A program made the position numbers and the translations under genes. From an uncultured Bacilli bacterium (GTDB lineage: Bacteria; Bacillota_I; Bacilli_A; RF39; UBA660): DNA of 22,481 nucleotides. Shown here piece by piece: positions 14,534 to 22,318 of this stretch. The notes under the pieces were generated by a model. That model ran no database searches. It saw nothing but the letters and a program-made list of their open reading frames with translations, and was not told the origin of the DNA. The stretch's first letter is position 1, and each line of letters starts with the position of its first letter. Location of the stretch: assembly GCA_934096405.1 (NCBI GenBank), contig CAKOLW010000020.1, positions 1-22,481 on the forward strand. Reading direction: 5' to 3'.

Positions 14534-15754
14534 CTACTTTTTAGTTAAGTATTTTTTTAGAAAATAAATTACTATTATTAATATAGAAATTATTATTAAG
14601 AAGTATGAGTACGTTGGAAAAGTATTGGTTTTTGATTTTTCAATTGGTTTACCACTTACGGTTTCAGTTACTTTAAAGTATGATTCATCTTTTGTAAGTG
14701 TTTTATTATTTTTTATATATTTAGATACATCAGTTGTATATTTACCACCATTTATAAATGGAGATAATTTATCTTTAAAATCTTGAGATAAACTAAATAC
14801 TTCTTTACCATTACTACTTCTAAATGTCCCATTATTTATTAAAAAAGATATTACTTTAGTTTTGTTATTATTTGAATATTCATAAATTGTATTAGAATTT
14901 TTACTTTTAAAGCTTCCATTGTTAATTGTTATTTCCATATTTCCAGCATAAGAAGTATTAGATTCAATTTGTAAGACTACTCCACTTGCTTCTATTTCTC
15001 CAGTAGAAGCTTCTGGTGTTTTATCAGGACCATTACATACAAATTCTCCATCGTTTATTGTTAATGTACCTGATTTTATTGCAATAGATGATTCATAACC
15101 TTCAATGTAACCACCATTTATAGTTGTTCTTGCATATCCAGCTTGATATATACCATTACCTGTAGAATTTATTGATGCTGTTTTGTTTACTATTATTATT
15201 GGTGAATTTACTTTATCTTTAATATTTCCATTAACATATATTCCTATCCCAGAACCTCCAGTTGAATCACTTAATGCATTGATTATTCCATTTACACTTG
15301 CTTTTATGCCATATCCTTTACCTGACAATTGATCAATAAAAACTCCACTCCATCCTTCTAAAGTAATGTCTTCATCTACTTCAAGAACACTAAAATTAAC
15401 TTTATTTTGGTAAGATGAACCTTTTATTACAACTGCTCCATAATATGGATTTTCTTCTTTTACAACACCTTTTCCAGTTAAATATAATTCACCGCCAATT
15501 AATCTAAATACCATTTTATCTGCACTTATAGTATGATTATTTAAGTTAATTTTTACTGGTTTATTAATAGTTACACTTTCTTTAAAGTAAGCATTTGATA
15601 CTAAAGTTATTGTTTCATTTGGTTTTACAGCTTCAATAGCAAGTTCTAAAGTATCGTATAATTCATTACCAATTCTTGCCTCATCTGTACTAGATGCATA
15701 GGTAAATATTGGTACACTAATAAATAAAATTATAAATTTAAATATATTTTTCAT
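14534..15754 (-). CDS. surface protein, parallel beta-helix, C-terminal membrane anchor
   Basis: The product is 406 residues from the ATG at 15754. A signal peptide (about 1-21, ending FTYASS) precedes a long repeat-rich part with turns such as SGIGIYVNGNI, GNGIYQAGYARTTINGGYIE and SGTLTINDGEF, typical of right-handed beta-helix (pectate-lyase-like) surface proteins. A C-terminal segment (about 381-398) and KKYLTKK form a membrane anchor. No catalytic residues can be assigned. No good SD precedes 15754; the frame is open to an ATG at 15790, only three bases after the stop of the metal ATPase gene, so translation may be coupled from there, though that would lengthen the signal peptide oddly. 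It appears to be the distal gene of the metal-export transcript. Confidence 0.8.
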   Translation of the reverse strand: MKNIFKFIILFISVPIFTYASSTDEARIGNELYDTLELAIEAVKPNETITLVSNAYFKESVTINKPVKINLNNHTISADKMVFRLIGGELYLTGKGVVKEENPYYGAVVIKGSSYQNKVNFSVLEVDEDITLEGWSGVFIDQLSGKGYGIKASVNGIINALSDSTGGSGIGIYVNGNIKDKVNSPIIIVNKTASINSTGNGIYQAGYARTTINGGYIEGYESSIAIKSGTLTINDGEFVCNGPDKTPEASTGEIEASGVVLQIESNTSYAGNMEITINNGSFKSKNSNTIYEYSNNNKTKVISFLINNGTFRSSNGKEVFSLSQDFKDKLSPFINGGKYTTDVSKYIKNNKTLTKDESYFKVTETVSGKPIEKSKTNTFPTYSYFLIIISILIIVIYFLKKYLTKK

Positions 15755-15793
15755 ATTAAAGTGTATGTGTATGGCAAAGAAAAAAGACATAGT

Positions 15794-17836
15794 TTATCTA
15801 TATCTTCTAATAATTCTTAGTGTATTTAGTATTGTTAATAATGTAAGACCTGTGTCTGCGAATACTGCCATCCACATATTTGATTTACCTAGTACACTTA
15901 GAACTAGTATTATTATTTTAACAAGTATTGCAAAAATTAGATTTTCTTTTATTATCTTTCTTGTATATTTACTTATGTTTAGCATTATTGGAATTTTATC
16001 TAAATCATCATTCATAAGAACAATATCGCTTGCTTCAATCGCAGATTCAGAACCTACTCCACCCATCGAAATGCCTATGTCTGCTCGTTTTAATACTGGG
16101 GCATCATTTACTCCATCACCTACGAAAGCAGTTGTTTCATTAGTTTTAGCAACACTTTCATATTCTTTAAATTTATCTGTAGGTAGCATTTCATATTTTA
16201 TTTTGTCTATTCCTAATCTTTTTCCAATTGTTAAAGCCACATCTTTTTTATCACCAGTAAACATATATGTTTTTATATTATTTGCCTTTAAAAGCATGAT
16301 TGTTTCCACAGCATGTTCTTTAATACCATCATTTATAGTAATACTTGCGATGTGTTTTCCATCTATATTTAAATGTAATAAGGCATCATATCCACAGTTA
16401 CAAAGTGTTTTATTTCCAATTGAAACATGTTTTTTATTTAGTGTAAATGTAATACCTTTTCCACTTATTTCTTTAAAGTTTTTAACTTCACTACTATCTA
16501 TTTCTTTATCAGTTAATTTTAAAATAGATTTAGCTAGTGGATGATTTGATAAGTTTTCTCCTTTTAATAGAATTTCTAATATTTTATCTTTATTATATTC
16601 ATCATTTTCATCTTCATCAATGATATTTATTTCTGTTACTTCAAATGAACCATTAGTTAAAGTACCTGTTTTATCAAATATTATATTATTTAAATTAGTA
16701 AGATTATCTAAATAGTTACTTCCTTTAATTAAAATACCATTTTTACTACATACTCCTATTCCAGTAAAGTAAGATAAAGGAACAGAGATCGCTATGGCAC
16801 ATGGACAAGATATAACTAAGAATGTTAATGCACGGTAAATTGCATCACTTCTTGTAACACTAGAAATTGCTGGCAACAATATAGCGACTAGTATAGCTAA
16901 TATTAAAACTATAGGTGTATAAACTTTACTTATTTTACTTACTATTGTTTCTGTTTTAGTCTTTTTATCAGTGGCACTTTCTAATAATTCAAGTATTTTT
17001 GATACTGTAGAATCTTCAAATAATGATGTTGCTTTAATTATGATTACATCACTTGTATTAATACTTCCTGATAGACATTTATCTCCTTTTTGAACTTTAA
17101 CTGGTTCTGATTCTCCTGTTAATAAAGATGTATCTAAAAGTGATTCTCCTTCATAGATAATTCCATCTACTGGTATCTTTTCACCCTTTTTTACTATAAG
17201 TAAATCTCCTACTTTTATTTCTTCAACACTTATTTTCTTAGAACTTTTTGATGTTTTTAAATTTGCGAATGGTTCTTTTAAATCCATTAAATCTTGAATT
17301 GATTTTCTAGAATTATTAAGTGCTTTTTCTTCTAGAATTTTACCTATAGTATAAAGAATAATTACCATTAATCCTTCCATTCTTTCTCCAATTATGAAAG
17401 CACCTATACATGAAACTGTTATAAGTAAATTTTCATTTATTGTTTTACTTTTAAATAAAAGTTTAATTGAATTTATAAATGTTCTATAAAGAAGTAATAC
17501 ATAACTTATTATGTATAAAACTAATTTTATATTTTTAGTTAGTTTTGAATAACATGCGATTATACCTAAGATAGTTGCTAGTATAAGAACCCAAGCATGA
17601 AACTCTTTCTTTTCTTCTACAACATCTTTTGAAATGTTTGCATTTGGTTCAATAGATTTCACTAACTTGTTTAATTCATTGATAGTAAATTCTTTATCTG
17701 ATTCATATGATAGTTTTTTTGTATTAAAATTTACTATTACATTTTTAAAGTCTTTATTTTTATTTAATGACTCTTCTACTTCTCTAGCACAGTTGGCACA
17801 ATCTAAATTATTTATATTATATTTATATTTCTTCAT
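15794..17836 (-). CDS. cadA: Zn/Cd/Pb-exporting P1B-type ATPase
   Basis: The product is 680 residues. An N-terminal heavy-metal-associated domain has LDCANCAREVEE (Cys13, Cys16). The pump follows: TGES (about 240-243), the metal site SCPCAIAIS (CPC, about 344-346), DKTGTLTNG (phosphorylated D388), SNHPLAKS with the P1B-specific His-Pro, TGDK, and GDGVNDAPVLKRAD (about 573-586). The last membrane segment has AVFADTGLTLL, with the Asp (about 661) that marks the Zn2+/Cd2+/Pb2+ group (P1B-2), not copper pumps. The start overlaps the end of the CadC-type gene by 14 bases, with GAAAGG upstream, so the regulator and pump are translationally coupled. Metal choice between Zn, Cd and Pb cannot be read. 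Confidence 0.93.
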   Translation of the reverse strand: MKKYKYNINNLDCANCAREVEESLNKNKDFKNVIVNFNTKKLSYESDKEFTINELNKLVKSIEPNANISKDVVEEKKEFHAWVLILATILGIIACYSKLTKNIKLVLYIISYVLLLYRTFINSIKLLFKSKTINENLLITVSCIGAFIIGERMEGLMVIILYTIGKILEEKALNNSRKSIQDLMDLKEPFANLKTSKSSKKISVEEIKVGDLLIVKKGEKIPVDGIIYEGESLLDTSLLTGESEPVKVQKGDKCLSGSINTSDVIIIKATSLFEDSTVSKILELLESATDKKTKTETIVSKISKVYTPIVLILAILVAILLPAISSVTRSDAIYRALTFLVISCPCAIAISVPLSYFTGIGVCSKNGILIKGSNYLDNLTNLNNIIFDKTGTLTNGSFEVTEINIIDEDENDEYNKDKILEILLKGENLSNHPLAKSILKLTDKEIDSSEVKNFKEISGKGITFTLNKKHVSIGNKTLCNCGYDALLHLNIDGKHIASITINDGIKEHAVETIMLLKANNIKTYMFTGDKKDVALTIGKRLGIDKIKYEMLPTDKFKEYESVAKTNETTAFVGDGVNDAPVLKRADIGISMGGVGSESAIEASDIVLMNDDLDKIPIMLNISKYTRKIIKENLIFAILVKIIILVLSVLGKSNMWMAVFADTGLTLLTILNTLRIIRRYR

Positions 17837-18206
17837 TGTTAATACCTTTCTTATGTCCAATATGACTTAATGCTACTTCAAATACTTCAGTTACATGTTC
17901 ATCATCTAAAGTATAAAAAACTTCTTTACCTATCTTTTTGGATTTGACTATATTGTTTTGCCTTAATGTGTTAAGTTGATGAGAAATGCTTGATTTAGTC
18001 ATGTTTAAAACATTCGCTATATCGCATACACACATTTCGTTGTTATCTAAAGCACATAAAATTTTGGTTCTTGTAGGATCCCCTAATATTTTAAAGAAAT
18101 CAGCTACTTTAGTTAAAGTGATGTCATCTAACATCCTTTCTTTGGTTTGATTAACTGCTTCTTTATGTATTATATTACAATCACAATTATATTCATTATT
18201 GCTCAT
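17823..18206 (-). CDS. cadC: ArsR/SmtB-family metal sensor, CadC-like
   Basis: The product is 127 residues, a winged-helix repressor that leaves its operator when metal binds. Both known CadC metal sites are present: Cys8 and Cys10 with Cys59 and Cys61 (NEMCVCDI) for the soft-metal alpha3N site, and Asp102, His104, His115 and His118 (DDEHVTEV, LSHIGHKK) for the alpha5 zinc site. The recognition helix is KSSISHQLNTLR. Sensors with both sites respond to Cd2+, Pb2+ and Zn2+. The ATG at 18206 has AAAGGAG upstream; the frame is open to 18236, but that would run through the operator. It is first in the operon with the P1B ATPase. Confidence 0.93.
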   Translation of the reverse strand: MSNNEYNCDCNIIHKEAVNQTKERMLDDITLTKVADFFKILGDPTRTKILCALDNNEMCVCDIANVLNMTKSSISHQLNTLRQNNIVKSKKIGKEVFYTLDDEHVTEVFEVALSHIGHKKGINNEEI

Positions 18207-18218
18207 ATTGTCTCCTTT

Positions 18219-18274
18219 AGTTGAGTATTTATTCAACTAATATAATTATAGTTGAATGGCTATTCAATTGTCAA
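18219..18274 (-). promoter_or_regulatory. cadC promoter with two inverted-repeat operators
   Basis: On the minus strand TTGACA (18269-18274) and TATAAT (18245-18250) are spaced by 18 bases, the best promoter in the window. One inverted repeat, TTGAAT-GGCT-ATTCAA (18252-18267), fills the spacer between -35 and -10. A second, AGTTGA (18219-18224) with TCAACT (18233-18238), lies between the -10 and the SD. Both match the AT-rich, TTGAA-type operators of SmtB/CadC repressors. I infer autoregulation, with repression by blocking polymerase and release by metal. Confidence 0.85.
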
Positions 18275-18290
18275 GATAAATTTAAATAAG

Positions 18291-18320
18291 TTGATTTTTT
18301 TATTTGTTTCATATTATAAT
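18291..18320 (+). promoter_or_regulatory. glmS promoter
   Basis: TTGATT (18291-18296) and TATAAT (18315-18320) with an 18-base spacer. Transcription would start near 18327, about 35 bases before the ribozyme cleavage site. It is divergent from, and only about 20 bases away from, the cadC promoter. Confidence 0.7.
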
Positions 18321-18361
18321 TGATGTGAAAGGTATGAGTTTGAAAGGAGTTTTATTCATAT

Positions 18362-18510
18362 TTAGCGCCAGAACCTTAAATGGTTGACGAGGATAACAGT
18401 TATCGAAATTTCGGCGGATGCTGTTACGGTTAAATGATCGTTAGAAGTATTTTAAAAAATAAAATTAATATTATAACAAAGGGTACTTCATAGAATTTTT
18501 TTGTATGGAG
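18362..18510 (+). ncRNA. glmS ribozyme: glmS ribozyme (glucosamine-6-phosphate-dependent)
   Basis: The conserved core is plain: AGCGCCAGAACC at the 5' end, GGTTGACGAGG, and ATCGAAATTTCGGCGGATG then CTGTTACGG. A late pair GAAGTA/TACTTC matches the P4 helix. In this RNA class, cleavage is between the A and G of the AGCGCC start, here 18364/18365, with glucosamine-6-phosphate as coenzyme; the cut transcript is then degraded, lowering GlmS when its product is abundant. It sits between the glmS promoter and a strong SD (GGAGGAA). Confidence 0.95.
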
Positions 18511-18521
18511 GAATTTAAATT

Positions 18522-20267
18522 ATGTGTGGAATTATTGGATGTGTAAGCCATAAAGAAGATGCGATAGAAAAAGTTATTGATGGCTTAAAACATCTAGAAT
18601 ACAGGGGTTATGATAGTGCTGGTATAGCATTTTTAGAAAATAATGAAATTATTATAAAGAAAGAAGTAGGAAGAATTAGTAATTTAGAAAAACTAATTAA
18701 TGATGAAAAGTCTTATGTTTCAATTGGACATACTAGATGGGCTACTCATGGTAAACCAACTAAAATTAATGCTCATCCACATTCTCAAGGAAATATTACT
18801 TTAGTACATAATGGTATTATTGAGAATTTTATGGAGATTAAGAATGAACTTTTAAATAATGGATGCAGTTTTGTTAGTGATACAGATACTGAGGTTGCGG
18901 GAGCTTATATTAATTATTTGTATAGTCAAAATAAAAATATGATAAAGACTTTAAGTGAAGCAAGTAAGAGATTTTTAGGTAGTTATTCTTTTGGAATTAT
19001 AAATTCAAATGAGCCTGATAAGATTTATGCAATTAGAAAAGATAGCCCTTTAATTGTAGGTATAGGTAGTGGTGAAAATTTTATTGCTAGTGATGTACCT
19101 TCAATATTAAAGTATACTAATAAATATATAGATTTAGATAATGATGAGATTATTTGCTTAAGTAATAGTGAAGTTGTAGTTTATAATAATAAATGTAAGA
19201 AAGTTAATAAAAATATTTTAACTTTTGATGGTGAAAGTAATTTAGTTGAGAAAAATGGCTATGAAACTTATATGCTTAAAGAAATGCATGAAGAAGCTGA
19301 TATTATTAAGCGAACTTGTGAAAATGAAATAAATTTTGATTTAAGTAAATATGATTCTATTGATATTGTTGCATGTGGAAGTGCATATCATGCAGGATTA
19401 GTTGGTGCAAGGGCTATTGAAGAACTTGTTAATATTAAAGTTAATGTTGAGATTGCTAGTGAATACCAATATAAAAAACATTTTTATAATAACAAAACAT
19501 TAGTTATAGCCATCAGTCAAAGTGGTGAAACTGCTGATACTAAGAAATGTGTCAATTTGGCTAATGAAAGTGGAATAGACACTTTAGGTATTGTTAATGT
19601 TAAAGGTAGTAGTATTGCTAGAATTTGTAAGAATGTTATTTATACTTTAGCAGGTCCTGAAATTGCAGTTGCGACTACTAAAGCATATTTATCACAGGTT
19701 GCTACTTTAATATTACTAGCAATTAAGAATAGTAATGCTATTGTTAGTAAAGAAGAGATAAATATGTTACCTTATTATATTGAAAATTTAGTTAATAAGA
19801 ATTATGAAGATTTAGCAGTTAAACTTTATAGAAAAGAAGATATTTACTTTATTGGTAGAGGTGTTGACTATGCTATTGCGATGGAAGGAAGTCTTAAATT
19901 AAAAGAGATTAGTTATATACATAGTGAAGCTTATCCAGCTGGAGAGTTAAAACATGGTACAATATCATTAATTAATGATGGTACTCCGGTTGTGGCAATT
20001 GCGACTGATAAAGATTTATATTTAAAGACAATTAGTAATGCTAAAGAAGTTAATGCAAGAGGAGCTTATACTATTCTTGTAACAAATAAAGAAGTAGAAA
20101 ATGACGGGGTTTATAGTGAACTTATTCTTATTCCAAAAGTTAATCCTATACTTGAACCTATTCTAACTATAGTACCTTTACAAATGCTTGCATATGAGAT
20201 TGCAAAGTTGAGAGGTAATGATATTGATAAGCCAAAAAATTTAGCTAAAAGTGTTACAGTTGAATAA
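18522..20267 (+). CDS. glmS: glutamine-fructose-6-phosphate aminotransferase
   Basis: The enzyme makes glucosamine-6-phosphate from fructose-6-phosphate and glutamine, the first step toward UDP-GlcNAc for the cell wall. The product is 581 residues, close to the usual 600. The N-terminal glutaminase domain starts MCGIIGC (nucleophile Cys2) and has YRGYDSAGIA, HTRWATHG and LVHNGIIENF. Two SIS sugar-isomerase domains follow (ACGSAYHAG, AISQSGETADT; then GRGVDYAIAMEGSLKLKEIS and EAYPAGELKHG), and the end DKPKNLAKSVTVE is the family's typical C-terminus. It is a single-gene unit controlled by the upstream ribozyme and closed by a terminator. Confidence 0.98.
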   Translation: MCGIIGCVSHKEDAIEKVIDGLKHLEYRGYDSAGIAFLENNEIIIKKEVGRISNLEKLINDEKSYVSIGHTRWATHGKPTKINAHPHSQGNITLVHNGIIENFMEIKNELLNNGCSFVSDTDTEVAGAYINYLYSQNKNMIKTLSEASKRFLGSYSFGIINSNEPDKIYAIRKDSPLIVGIGSGENFIASDVPSILKYTNKYIDLDNDEIICLSNSEVVVYNNKCKKVNKNILTFDGESNLVEKNGYETYMLKEMHEEADIIKRTCENEINFDLSKYDSIDIVACGSAYHAGLVGARAIEELVNIKVNVEIASEYQYKKHFYNNKTLVIAISQSGETADTKKCVNLANESGIDTLGIVNVKGSSIARICKNVIYTLAGPEIAVATTKAYLSQVATLILLAIKNSNAIVSKEEINMLPYYIENLVNKNYEDLAVKLYRKEDIYFIGRGVDYAIAMEGSLKLKEISYIHSEAYPAGELKHGTISLINDGTPVVAIATDKDLYLKTISNAKEVNARGAYTILVTNKEVENDGVYSELILIPKVNPILEPILTIVPLQMLAYEIAKLRGNDIDKPKNLAKSVTVE

Positions 20268-20870
20268 TAAAAAAGAATCTACAATTTGCGTTGTAGGTTC
20301 TTTTAGTTTTACTTTTTCTTTTTTGTATTTATTACAGATAATAGCAATTCCATCTAATCCATAAATATTATATTCATACCCTTTTTGCATCACTATATTA
20401 TTTGAATTGCATTTAGGGCAAATAACATCTTCATTTTTATTAATATCATTCATTTCTTTAGTTGTTAGTTGTTCATCTTTAAACCATTTGTAACCTTACA
20501 TTATTTTATAATTTTTATCAACTGAATAAGCTTCACCTATTACAAGAATATTTTTTTCATCAATATTGTAAACATCTCCATCTTTTGCAAATATTAAATT
20601 TGGATGTTCTTCTTCAATAAAAACATTTCCTCCAAACATTTCTATTTCTTTATAAGTATTAATGTTTTCAGATCTTTCTTCATGATTACCTCTTATGCAA
20701 AATAATTAAATTTTAAATCTTTTTAAATATTCTTTATACTTAATATCTTCATCATCAAGATAATAATTTATACTGGCATCCCCTAAAATTATTAACATAT
20801 CTTCTTCGGTTTCTTTTAAATTATAAAGTCTTGAAAAATCTCTATGTGCATCTCCTGCAATGTAAATCAA
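20241..20870 (-). pseudogene. metallophosphoesterase with two in-frame TAA codons
   Basis: From a TTG at 20870 (SD AGGTGG) the frame reads LIYIAGDAHRDF, MLIILGDASINYYL, then TAA at codon 55 (20706-20708), then LFCIRGNHEERSENINTYKE, MFGGNVFIEEEHPNLIFAKDG and ILVIGEAYSVDKNYK, then TAA at codon 125 (20496-20498), then GYKWFKDEQLT. GDxH, GD and GNHE are the metal-binding motifs of calcineurin-type phosphoesterases. The order is complete and no indel is needed, only the two stops. The C-terminal SHxxP part expected next is replaced by a zinc-ribbon-like CPKCNSNN stretch that runs into the glmS terminator. The TTG overlaps the TGA of the upstream gene (TTGA), so the two were coupled. I judge it a recently decayed gene. 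Confidence 0.85.
20271..20312 (+). terminator. glmS terminator
   Basis: AAAAGAATCTACAA (20271-20284) pairs with TTGTAGGTTCTTTT (20291-20304) with one wobble, six-base loop, then TTTTAGTTTT. The A-rich 5' side would also give a T tract on the minus strand, so it can end transcripts from both sides. Confidence 0.85.
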
Positions 20871-21340
20871 TTTAATAACCACCTAGTATTTTTTTGGTTA
20901 AATATATCAAAGTAATCTTCTTCGTCAAATTCGTCAAAATTGTTATATTCGTCAACGTGTTCTAATATATCGTCCATATTATTTTTTATAAATGAAAATG
21001 TTTCTGTAAAGTCATCTATATCAACATAATTGTTTTCATACATGAATTGATAAAATTTCTTGAGACTAGTTGCGGTTTCTTTCAAAGAATTTCTTGTTGA
21101 CCATATATACTTTCTTATAAACCAATCATCTAAAAACATAAATACTTCACCAAGACCATCTTCAGCCTTTATTATAACATGATAATTTAAATAATTATTT
21201 ATGAAGAGAGATGCATTACCTAGGTGTTTTTTTATAATTTTATTTCTTAATCCATCTTTATTTAGACAGTTTTCAAATTCTTTTAAGTATTTTTCATTTC
21301 TTTTAATATTCTCATTTATTTTCTTTTCGTAATTCTTTTT
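20867..21340 (-). pseudogene. integrase-N-like (SAM-like fold) protein lacking a start codon
   Basis: The open frame gives about 157 residues: KNYEKKINENIKRNEKYLKE, KDGLRNKIIKKHLGNASLFI, DGLGEVFMFLDDWFIRKYIW, SLKETATSLKKFYQFMYE and an acidic tail. I recall homologous Firmicutes proteins of this full length, with helical content like the core-binding part of phage integrases but no catalytic domain. An SD (AGGAG, 21344-21348) stands at the right distance, but the codons after it are TTT-AAA-AAA-G type, with no ATG, GTG or TTG in any suitable place. The next in-frame ATG is at 21139, inside the domain. The frame is the same as that of the upstream gene, directly after its TAA. I infer loss of the start codon; use of a rare start is possible. 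It ends in TGA. Confidence 0.7.
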
Positions 21341-21355
21341 TAAACTCCTAATTAT

Positions 21356-22009
21356 TTAAAAAATTATACTTGCATATACTTCTCCTATGCTATTCATAGT
21401 TACATAACTATCTTGCCTACTTCCAGTACTACCAATAAATATAGACATAGGTGCAAGATTAATAATTCCTAAAGAATTTAATCGTTCTATTTTGTATAAA
21501 TCATTTCTATTTGAAGTATCACTTAATTGCTTTTTAAAAATAAGTGACAAAACATTTAAATCATTTACATACAATCTATTTGTTATTTCAGTATATTCAA
21601 TAAATAAATTCCAATCTATTTCTTGATTAATGTATGCTTTATATAATTTACCTAATATCGATGATTTAATGTTATCAATTGTTTGTTCAAGAATAATTAA
21701 AACCCGTCCTAATTCTTTTTCAGCTTTTTTTCGATCTTGTTTTAATTCTTCTTTATGTTTATTAAGTTTTTCTTTATCAATACTTCCACTATTAAGTTCA
21801 TTTAAAAAGATTGCAAGATTCTTCATAAGATTTCTTTCTCTGATGTTGTTTGTAATTTTTCCAATGCTTATAAAAGTTTTAATAATTGGTATTTCCTTTA
21901 AACCATTATTTTCTAAAATACTGTCAATTCCTAATTCTAAATAATCACACACTATATCCGAAGAATCAATCACTAAAGAATCATTAAACTTCGGTACTAT
22001 TTCATTCAT
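21356..22009 (-). CDS. uncharacterised protein of accessory-gene type
   Basis: The product is 217 residues, soluble and mainly helical. It has a weakly hydrophobic N-terminal part (NNGLKEIPIIKTFISIGKIT), then an arginine-rich turn (NNIRERNLMKNLAIF), a long charged helix (KHKEELKQDRKKAEKELGRV), and ILGKLYKAYINQEIDWNLFI further on. I recognise the pattern, from memory, as one recurring in small accessory genes near phage or defence loci, but cannot name a family or role. No catalytic motif is visible. The start has an optimal SD, AGGAGG, and a TATAAT lies about 30 bases further up. The integrase-N-like remnant follows in the same frame, 15 bases later. Confidence 0.8.
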   Translation of the reverse strand: MNEIVPKFNDSLVIDSSDIVCDYLELGIDSILENNGLKEIPIIKTFISIGKITNNIRERNLMKNLAIFLNELNSGSIDKEKLNKHKEELKQDRKKAEKELGRVLIILEQTIDNIKSSILGKLYKAYINQEIDWNLFIEYTEITNRLYVNDLNVLSLIFKKQLSDTSNRNDLYKIERLNSLGIINLAPMSIFIGSTGSRQDSYVTMNSIGEVYASIIF

Positions 22010-22018
22010 ACAATTCCT

Positions 22019-22296
22019 CCTTCCAAAAGAAAAAAATCTATGGTTTAATTATACTACTTTATATCTTAAATGTCTGCAATAATCATGTGATTTTAAAAAT
22101 TTGAGCAAAGTGCTCACAAATTCTTATAAACACTAATCAGAGTAATAATGAGATTTTTTGCTCTCTTCAGGGGGGTCTGCTCTCTTCAGTTAGAAAAGCC
22201 CAAATTGTGTTAAATCCTTTAAATATGAACCTTTTTATATTGGCATAAACCGTCATTTACCGTGGTTTTTTAGTGTTTTTGTACCTAAAAAAGACA
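22019..22296. other. gene-free repeat-bearing stretch
   Basis: No coding frame is convincing here. It holds a minus-strand TATAAT near 22045-22050 for the gene at 22009, a short hairpin GAGCA-AAG-TGCTC (22103-22115), a 12-bp direct repeat with a G6 run, and an AAACC/GGTTT pair (about 22246-22267) followed by T. GC content rises locally around the repeat. Confidence 0.5.
22159..22189. repeat. 12-bp direct repeat around a G6 run
   Basis: TGCTCTCTTCAG occurs at 22159-22170 and again at 22178-22189, a 19-base period, separated by GGGGGTC. The copies are identical. Such a pair upstream of a gene may be a protein-binding site or part of a mobile-element end; nothing in the window decides this. Confidence 0.6.
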
Positions 22297-22318
22297 TCAA
22301 TTACTTTTTTGATGCCTT
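22291..22318 (-). terminator. bidirectional terminator behind the edge gene
   Basis: AAGACATCAA (22291-22300) pairs with TTGATGCCTT (22309-22318), one wobble, eight-base loop. On the minus strand six T follow; the plus strand also has a T run after the stem. The stop codon of the edge gene (22297-22299) lies in the stem. Confidence 0.75.

Noticed and set aside
15765..16544. Plus-strand frame of 259 codons opposite the metal ATPase
   Set aside because: It is antisense to the conserved P1B ATPase, whose motifs fix the minus strand as coding; the frame is a shadow.
20241..20453. Independent zinc-ribbon gene
   Set aside because: It is in the same frame as the metallophosphoesterase remnant, has no clear SD, has only one convincing CxxC, and ends by running through the glmS terminator and coding end.
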